Part shown: positions 5,580 through 10,133 of the stretch, in pieces
Position numbering within the stretch: the stretch's first letter is position 1
Layout: each line of letters starts with the position of its first letter
Assembly (NCBI GenBank): GCA_030620935.1
Contig: JAUXIP010000044.1
Span: forward strand, 1 to 10,133
Source: Deltaproteobacteria bacterium
GTDB taxonomy: Bacteria > Desulfobacterota_B > Binatia > UBA9968
Reading direction: 5' to 3'
Length of the DNA stretch: 10,133 bases
The notes under the pieces: model-generated
Databases searched by the model: none
What the model was told of the DNA's origin: nothing
What the model saw: the letters and a program-made list of their open reading frames with translations, nothing else
Made by a program: the position numbers and the translations under genes

Positions 5580-5612
5580 TTCGACTTTGCTCACCACCCT
5601 GAGCCTGTCGAA
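5580..5612. repeat. REP-like palindrome TTCGAC...GTCGAA
   Basis: TTCGAC and GTCGAA arms extend inward through GCTCA/TGAGC around CCACCC, giving a good hairpin with one internal irregularity. The wording (CCCTTCGACAGGCTCAGGGTG on the other strand) is a familiar dispersed palindrome seen between genes in many bacteria, usually considered REP-like and not gene-specific. Confidence 0.65.
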
Positions 5613-5719
5613 GGGAACGTGACCTCTACGCTCCTGTGCCCGCGCTCTCCAGGGCTCGCCCCTCGGTTGCCTGATGACTACTTACTTTTGAGCTCCTTAA
5701 TAGTCGAGAAGATCGCAAA

Positions 5720-6628
5720 ATGGGACTCCGGCGAATTGGTATTTTGAGCATCGGAGAGATGGGCTACCACTGGGCCCGTCTTTTGAGCAGCCATGGGGTA
5801 GAGGTGCTGACCTATTCCAAGGGCAGGAGCGAGGTTACCCGTAGGCGGGCGGAAAACGCAGGCGTGAGATCGGTTCCCTCGCTGAGGTGTCTGGTGGACG
5901 AAGTAGACTTAGTTGCTTCGGTGGTGGTTCCGTCCGCGGCAAAGCGGGTAGCCTCGCAAGTAGCCAAGGCTGTTGTGAAAACAGGGCGGAAGGATCTCCT
6001 CTATCTCGATGCCAACGCCATCTCTCCGATGTCAGCCGATGATATCGGAAAGACGCTATCCCCGAGCGGCGTGAATTTTATCGATGGCTGCATTATCGGC
6101 TCCGCGGCAAAGATCGACAAAGGCGCGGTGGTCTATGTCTCGGGCCCTCAGGCGGAGCGTGTCCGGGAGTTGGAGCCTTTTGGTTTTTCCGTCAAAGTTC
6201 TGGGGTCGAGCATCGCCCAGGCCTCTGCCTTTAAGGTAATCTACGCGGGATTGACCAAAGGGCTCCAGGGACTTTTCGTGGAACTTTTAATGGGAGCGAG
6301 GAAATTCGATTTGTTGGACGACATTGTGCGGCGTTATGATGAAAGTTTTCCCGGTCTATTGGATCGGGTGAGTCGAAGCATTGTCGGACTACGCATTCAT
6401 GCAGGTAGACGGGCCGAGGAGATGGACGAATTGAAGCGGACTTTCGGCCATCACGGAATGAAAGCGGTAATGGCCCCTGCGATTCAAAAAGTTCTGAAGA
6501 GCATAGCCACTCTGGAAATCGGCACGGCGTCGGAGACGGGTTCCCGCGAGGGAGATCTTTTAGGGACGTTGGAGCTGTTGTTTCAAAGAGGGCTTCTCCA
6601 GAACCGATCGGGGAAAAACAGGGTTTAA
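5720..6628 (+). CDS. NAD(P)-dependent oxidoreductase, 6-PGDH-like with DUF1932-type C-terminus
   Basis: The 302-aa protein has the two-domain layout of beta-hydroxyacid/6-phosphogluconate-type dehydrogenases. The N-terminal Rossmann domain opens RRIGILSIGEMGYHWARLL (4-22), continues with a VLTYSKGRS turn (29-37) that can contact the cofactor ribose or phosphate, then DLVASVVVP (63-71) and LYLDANAISP (94-103). The C-terminal helical half begins SAFKVIYAGLTKGLQGL (169-185), where Lys172 matches the family's catalytic-type lysine, and has FGHHGMKAVMAPAI (242-255), typical of DUF1932 proteins. The Gly-rich loop is GILSIGEMG instead of GxGxxG, a form seen in this subgroup. The start at 5720 has only a weak GAGAAG before it. 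The stop lies inside a heptamer palindrome. The gene is 98 bases upstream of the ThDP enzyme and probably works on a related hydroxyacid; the substrate is unknown. Confidence 0.8.
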   Translation: MGLRRIGILSIGEMGYHWARLLSSHGVEVLTYSKGRSEVTRRRAENAGVRSVPSLRCLVDEVDLVASVVVPSAAKRVASQVAKAVVKTGRKDLLYLDANAISPMSADDIGKTLSPSGVNFIDGCIIGSAAKIDKGAVVYVSGPQAERVRELEPFGFSVKVLGSSIAQASAFKVIYAGLTKGLQGLFVELLMGARKFDLLDDIVRRYDESFPGLLDRVSRSIVGLRIHAGRRAEEMDELKRTFGHHGMKAVMAPAIQKVLKSIATLEIGTASETGSREGDLLGTLELLFQRGLLQNRSGKNRV

Positions 6629-6693
6629 AGGTTCAAAGGGTCCACGGTTCAACAGGCAATCGCAGAATCTTTGAACTATTGAACCTTTAAACC
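6622..6693. repeat. Heptamer-type palindrome overlapping the dehydrogenase stop codon
   Basis: GTTTAAAGGTTCAA (6623-6636) and TTGAACCTTTAAAC (6679-6692) are perfect 14-base inverted arms, extended by one G-C pair outside. Inside, GTTCAA (6647-6652) and TTGAAC (6671-6676) form a second pair. The units have a 7-base rhythm (GTTTAAA GGTTCAA AGGGTCC ACGGTTC), similar in style to the array in lptE. The TAA stop of the upstream gene (6626-6628) lies within the left arm, so its last Val is encoded by the repeat. The RNA hairpin could attenuate or stabilise transcripts, but there is no T-run. Confidence 0.8.
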
Positions 6694-6726
6694 TTTGAAT
6701 ATTAGAAATTTAGGAGGATAGGGAAC

Positions 6727-8508
6727 GTGGCCAAAGCACAGAGTCGGGCGGAGAAAAAGCAACCGGGGTACGGTTCGGATGTTGTTGTGGATCTCATGAA
6801 GGCCTTTGATATTGAATACGCGGCCTTCAATCCGGGGGCGACCTTTCGAGGCATTCACGACTCCATCGTCAATTATGGAGGGAACTATAAACCCGAGGTT
6901 ATCTTTTGCTGTCATGAGGAGATTTCCGTGGCCCTGGCGCACGGTTATGCCAAGGCCAAAGGGAAGCCGATGATTGCGATTGTTCATAACATCGTGGGCT
7001 TGCAGCACGCGAGTATGGCGATCTTCAACGCGTGGTGTGATCGGGTTCCCGTCATCGTTCTTGGCGGCACCGGACCGATGGACACCACGCGCAGGCGTCC
7101 GCGCATCGATTGGATCCACACGGCTCTGGTTCAGGGAAACCAAGTTCGCGACTACGTAAAATGGGACGATCAGCCTTACAACCTCGCCTGTGTTCCCGAA
7201 TCCTTCATCCGGGGATACCGGATCGCTACCACCGAGCCGATGGCGCCGATCTATATCAACTACGACGCGGATATCCAGGAAGATGCCGTTAAAACGCCGA
7301 TCGAGATGCCGGACATTAGCCGCTTCGCTCCTCCGGCGCCGATGCAGGCGAACCCGGAAGCCCTGCGACAGGCAGCCAAGCTTCTGGTCAATGCAAAATC
7401 GCCTTTGATCATTGCGGATTACCTCGGGCGAAACCCGAAGACAGTGCCGGCTCTGATAGAATTGGCGGAGCTTTTGGCCATCCCGGTGGTCGATAAAGGG
7501 AACCGGTTCAATTTTCCCAACACCCATCCTTTGGATGTTACCCATGGTGCTCGGGAGCAGCTGCAAAAGGCGGATGTGATCCTGGCCTTGGACGTGGCGG
7601 ATCTTTACGGATCGCTGACCACGGTCAACAAACAGACCCGCGCTTGTGAGTACCTCGTCAACCCTGCGGCCAAGATCATCCATATCTCGATGAACGATAT
7701 GCTGGTGCGGAGCTGGGCCGGGGACTATCAGGTTTTGCAGGCTCTCGATATTCCGATGAGCGCAGATACCTCGGTGGCTGTCCCGGAACTCACCCGGCTC
7801 TGCCGTGAACTGATGGGAAGCGACGGAATGAAAAAAGCGGCGAATGAGGCGCGTCTTAAAGAGCTTGGAGACAAGCACAAAAGCCGCCGGGCCAAGTGGG
7901 TGGCGGACGCGCAGGCCAAGGCGTCTCAAAAAGAGATTTCGACGGCGTTCTTAGCCTACGACTTGGGAGAAGTCATTAAAAAAGAGGATTGGGTTTTGGT
8001 CAACGGCAGTTCCAACGGCTGGGCGCGCAAACTTTGGGAATGGACCCAGCCCAATCAGTATCTCGGAGCCAGCGGCGGCGCCGGCGTGGGCTACGGCATG
8101 AGCGCGGCTATCGGGGCTGCTTTGGCATTGAAGGATACAGGAAAGCTCTGCGTCGACATCCAGGCGGACGGCGATTTGCTGATGACTTCGAGTTCTCTAT
8201 GGACGGCTGCAAAGTATAAAATCCCCCTGCTGATCGTGATGCACAACAACCAATCGTTCTACAACTCCGAAGAGCATGGGATCGAGATCGCCAAGTTTCG
8301 CAACAGGCCGGTTGAGAATGCCGGCATCGGCACTCATGTGGATGACCCGACGGTTCACTTCGCCAAGATGGCGGAGTCTTTCGGCGTTCATGCGGAGGGT
8401 CCGGTCGAGAAGCCGGCGGAGTTGCGTCCGGCCATTGAGCGGGCTCTGAAATTCGTTAGAGAAAAGAAACTTCCCGCCTTGGTTGATATAGTGGCTGAGC
8501 CGCGCTGA
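6727..8508 (+). CDS. Thiamine-diphosphate-dependent enzyme (acetolactate synthase/benzoylformate decarboxylase-like)
   Basis: The 593-aa product has the three-domain plan of the 2-oxoacid decarboxylase/AHAS superfamily. The N-terminal PYR domain contains CCHEEISVALAHGYAKAKGKP (61-81) with the cofactor-activating Glu64. The central domain runs about 205-345 (SPLIIADYLGRNPKTV, 225-240). The C-terminal PP domain has GASGGAGVGYGMSAAIGAALA and ADGDLL (480-485), then NNQSF (507-511), the GDG-x(24-30)-N(N) ThDP/Mg motif with Ala in place of the first Gly. Such enzymes decarboxylate or ligate 2-oxoacids through a ThDP intermediate. The sequence is not a canonical IlvB: no regulatory-subunit gene is adjacent and the PP motif and spacing differ. 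The start is GTG at 6727, set by AGGAGG (6712-6717). SirB1 follows after 10 bases and an Ldh2-type dehydrogenase after that, suggesting a 2-oxoacid catabolic set. Substrate unassigned. Confidence 0.88.
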   Translation: MAKAQSRAEKKQPGYGSDVVVDLMKAFDIEYAAFNPGATFRGIHDSIVNYGGNYKPEVIFCCHEEISVALAHGYAKAKGKPMIAIVHNIVGLQHASMAIFNAWCDRVPVIVLGGTGPMDTTRRRPRIDWIHTALVQGNQVRDYVKWDDQPYNLACVPESFIRGYRIATTEPMAPIYINYDADIQEDAVKTPIEMPDISRFAPPAPMQANPEALRQAAKLLVNAKSPLIIADYLGRNPKTVPALIELAELLAIPVVDKGNRFNFPNTHPLDVTHGAREQLQKADVILALDVADLYGSLTTVNKQTRACEYLVNPAAKIIHISMNDMLVRSWAGDYQVLQALDIPMSADTSVAVPELTRLCRELMGSDGMKKAANEARLKELGDKHKSRRAKWVADAQAKASQKEISTAFLAYDLGEVIKKEDWVLVNGSSNGWARKLWEWTQPNQYLGASGGAGVGYGMSAAIGAALALKDTGKLCVDIQADGDLLMTSSSLWTAAKYKIPLLIVMHNNQSFYNSEEHGIEIAKFRNRPVENAGIGTHVDDPTVHFAKMAESFGVHAEGPVEKPAELRPAIERALKFVREKKLPALVDIVAEPR

Positions 8509-8518
8509 GGATGGTTCC

Positions 8519-9352
8519 ATGACGAACGATACGCATCGGAGTTTCAGACAGGCTGTGCAGTGCCTGGACGACGAGATCGACCTCGGGCGCACAGCGTTGG
8601 CCATCGCCGACGCGGAGTACCCGGGGCTGGACATCGAATCATATGTGGCCCGGATAGATCGTCTGGCAGCCGCCGTTCAGGACCGTTCTGGAGACGAGGC
8701 CGACGCGTACCGTCTCATCGCCGCGCTCAACTACACCCTTTTTAGTGTTGAGGGATTTCGCGGCAACCAGGATGACTACTACGATCCCAAGAACAGCTTT
8801 TTGAATGAAGTCATGGAGCGCAAGCAGGGGATTCCCATTACCCTGTCGGTCCTTTATATGGAGGTAGCCCGGAGGGTGGGTCTGGACCTTTGTGGGGTGG
8901 GGTTTCCGGGCCACTTTCTCGTCAGGTATGTAGGGAAAGAGGGAGAGATTGTCATTGATCCCTTTCACCAGGGGGAAGTCCGGTCCATCCAAGAACTCAA
9001 GGATATGCTCGACGAGATGTACCGAGGCCGGATTACCTTCCAGCCAGAGTTTCTGTCACCGGTGTCCAAAAAGCAGATTCTCAGGCGGATGCTGAACAAC
9101 CTCAAGGGCATTTATCTTGACCAAGGGGATTTGATCAAGGGCCTGTCTGTGGTTGATCGTTTGGTCATCCTGGAGCCGGACTCGGCTGAGGAGATAAGAG
9201 ACCGTGGACTGCTCTACCTGAAGCTAGAATGTTTTTCCCAGGCGCTGGAGGACCTTGAGGCCTATCTCAGGCTTGCCCCAAATGCGGACGATGCCGCCGA
9301 GATACGAGAGCAGGCCGTCTACTCGAAACAGCGCCGAATCCAGATCCACTGA
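8519..9352 (+). CDS. sirB1: SirB1 family protein (transglutaminase-like core plus TPR)
   Basis: The 277-aa protein carries the SirB1/PF13369 signature: DDYYDPKNSFLNEVMERKQGIPITLSVLYMEVARRVGLDLCGVGFPGHFLVRY (85-137), followed by IVIDPFHQG (145-152). His132 and Asp147 fit the transglutaminase-like His/Asp pair; Cys125 lies nearby but is not in the classical catalytic place, so activity is doubtful. The C-terminal part (about 185-265) forms TPR-like helix pairs, with LVILEPDSAEEIRDRGLLYLKLECFSQALEDLEAYLRLAPNADDA reading as about two repeats. The family is widespread and often linked to protein-protein scaffolding, with no firm biochemical role. GAGGA at 8507-8511 overlaps the preceding stop and stands 7 bases before the ATG, so translation is coupled to the ThDP gene. 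Whether it serves that pathway or merely shares the operon is unclear. Confidence 0.9.
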   Translation: MTNDTHRSFRQAVQCLDDEIDLGRTALAIADAEYPGLDIESYVARIDRLAAAVQDRSGDEADAYRLIAALNYTLFSVEGFRGNQDDYYDPKNSFLNEVMERKQGIPITLSVLYMEVARRVGLDLCGVGFPGHFLVRYVGKEGEIVIDPFHQGEVRSIQELKDMLDEMYRGRITFQPEFLSPVSKKQILRRMLNNLKGIYLDQGDLIKGLSVVDRLVILEPDSAEEIRDRGLLYLKLECFSQALEDLEAYLRLAPNADDAAEIREQAVYSKQRRIQIH

Positions 9353-9392
9353 GATCCCGGTTGCGCGAAAGCCGAATTCTTCCATCACCTAT

Positions 9393-10133
9393 ATGGTTGA
9401 AGATCAAGCCTGTCACGTTTTCCCGGTTGAAGATCTAAAGAATTTCTCTGCGAAGGTATTCATGCACTTCGGTGTGCCGGAGCCTGACGCAAAGCAAGCA
9501 GCGGAGGTATTGGCAAAGAGCGACCTGAGAGGGATCGACTCTCATGGAGTCGCCAGGCTCCGCACTTACTATGACATGCTATCGCTAGGCAGGATTAATC
9601 CCAGGCCCAACATTAGAATAGTCAGGGATAAATTCAGTGTGGCAACCGTGGACGGAGATAATGGCTTGGGATTGGTCGTAGGTCCTAAGGCTAACGAGAT
9701 CGCCATGAACAAAGCGGAAGAATATGGTTCGGGGTGGGTAAGCGTATGCCACACGAATCATTTCGGCATAGCAGGGTACTACTCTCTGCAGGCTCTTGAA
9801 CGAGATCTCATAGGCTGGGCCATGACCAACTCCACCAAATTAGTTGCTCCTCTTTGGGGGGCGGAAAAAATGCTGGGCACCAATCCGATGGCGATAGCCT
9901 TTCCCGGCTGCAAAGAGCCTCCGATTGTCATTGACTTCGCCACCAGTGCCGTGGCGTACGGAAAAATAGAAATCGCGAGGCGGAAGAATGACCCGATACC
10001 CATGGGATGGGCTATCGATAAAGACGGCAACATGACGACCCGTCCTGATGACATGGTGAACGGAGGCGCTTTGCTGCCTTTGGGTTCTGAAAGAGAGATG
10101 GGCGGACACAAGGGCTACGGACTCTCTGCGATG
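9393..10133 (+). CDS. Ldh2-family (malate/L-lactate/ureidoglycolate-type) dehydrogenase, partial
   Basis: The frame is open from the ATG at 9393 to the window edge (247 codons; typical full length is about 340-360). Family signatures appear in order: SDLRGIDSHGVARLRTYYD with His51 (catalytic-type), VSVCHTNHFGIAGYYS (about 116-131), LGTNPMAIAFP (161-171), IDFATSAVAYGKIE and GGHKGYGLS (237-245). This matches PF02615 enzymes, NAD(P)-dependent 2-hydroxyacid dehydrogenases that do not have a Rossmann fold (malate, lactate, sulfolactate, ureidoglycolate). Substrate specificity is not readable. There is no good Shine-Dalgarno before 9393; no other in-frame start is available closer to the preceding stop at 9352 (40 bases upstream), so translation may depend on coupling. 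Upstream ThDP and 6-PGDH-like genes suggest it oxidises a 2-hydroxyacid to the 2-oxoacid used by the ThDP enzyme (inference). Confidence 0.88.
   Translation, partial: MVEDQACHVFPVEDLKNFSAKVFMHFGVPEPDAKQAAEVLAKSDLRGIDSHGVARLRTYYDMLSLGRINPRPNIRIVRDKFSVATVDGDNGLGLVVGPKANEIAMNKAEEYGSGWVSVCHTNHFGIAGYYSLQALERDLIGWAMTNSTKLVAPLWGAEKMLGTNPMAIAFPGCKEPPIVIDFATSAVAYGKIEIARRKNDPIPMGWAIDKDGNMTTRPDDMVNGGALLPLGSEREMGGHKGYGLSAM

Larger units (their letters stand above)
5324..5719. other. 396-bp intergenic block of REP-like palindromes
   Basis: No gene is supported here. Positions 5365-5670 are GC-rich and hold several inverted repeats of the TTCGAC/GAGCTC/CTGAGCC type (listed separately), framed by AT-richer ends. 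CTCGGGCCA occurs twice (5368-5376 and 5567-5575). Any promoter of the downstream oxidoreductase should lie in the last 40 bases, but I do not see clear boxes. Confidence 0.6.

Noticed and set aside
6623..6692. Rho-independent terminator after the dehydrogenase gene
   Set aside because: The hairpin is AT-rich with a long loop and is not followed by a T-run. It fits a dispersed palindrome better.
6676..7929. 417-aa minus-strand open frame
   Set aside because: It lies opposite the ThDP enzyme gene, has no recognisable domain and an Arg/His-rich composition typical of an antisense shadow. The plus-strand frame has full family motifs and a good Shine-Dalgarno.

Overview
The window looks like chromosomal DNA from a Gram-negative, uncultured-type bacterium. 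The end of leuS followed by an LPS-assembly lipoprotein (lptE), a convergent rpsT and then murJ is a housekeeping order I associate with Desulfobacterota/deltaproteobacteria-like genomes. LptE implies an LPS outer membrane. Moderate-to-high GC and several dispersed repeats fit the same kind of genome. The phylum is an inference from gene order and style, not proven by the sequence.

Left part (1-2736): the last 22 codons of leuS, lptE with a repeat-derived N-terminus, rpsT on the minus strand with a TTG start, and murJ. murJ is split by a single-base frameshift in an A5 run near 1986-1990.

Middle part (2737-4233): an accessory-looking stretch. Two direct copies of a 281-bp non-coding repeat (2869-3149 and 3744-4024; 17 substitutions, no indels) flank a small lipoprotein gene. 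Its mature part is almost entirely six EAAAP units followed by six ANPCAP units. That gene has its own near-perfect Shine-Dalgarno, a candidate promoter overlapping a 17-bp perfect palindrome, and a rho-independent terminator. A tRNA-Leu(UAA) follows.

Right part (4271-10133): a LOG-family protein; a 396-bp gap of GC-rich REP-like palindromes; then four same-strand genes. These are a DUF1932-type 6-phosphogluconate-dehydrogenase-like oxidoreductase, a thiamine-diphosphate-dependent 2-oxoacid enzyme, a SirB1/transglutaminase-like TPR protein, and the first 247 codons of an Ldh2-family 2-hydroxyacid dehydrogenase. The dehydrogenase/ThDP-enzyme/Ldh2 combination suggests 2-hydroxyacid or 2-oxoacid catabolism; the substrate cannot be read from the sequence.

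I found no convincing new multi-gene system. The best leads are the Cys-repeat lipoprotein between the 281-bp elements, the heptamer-array repeats that supply coding sequence to lptE and to the 3' end of the dehydrogenase gene, and the uncharacterised oxidoreductase/ThDP cluster.
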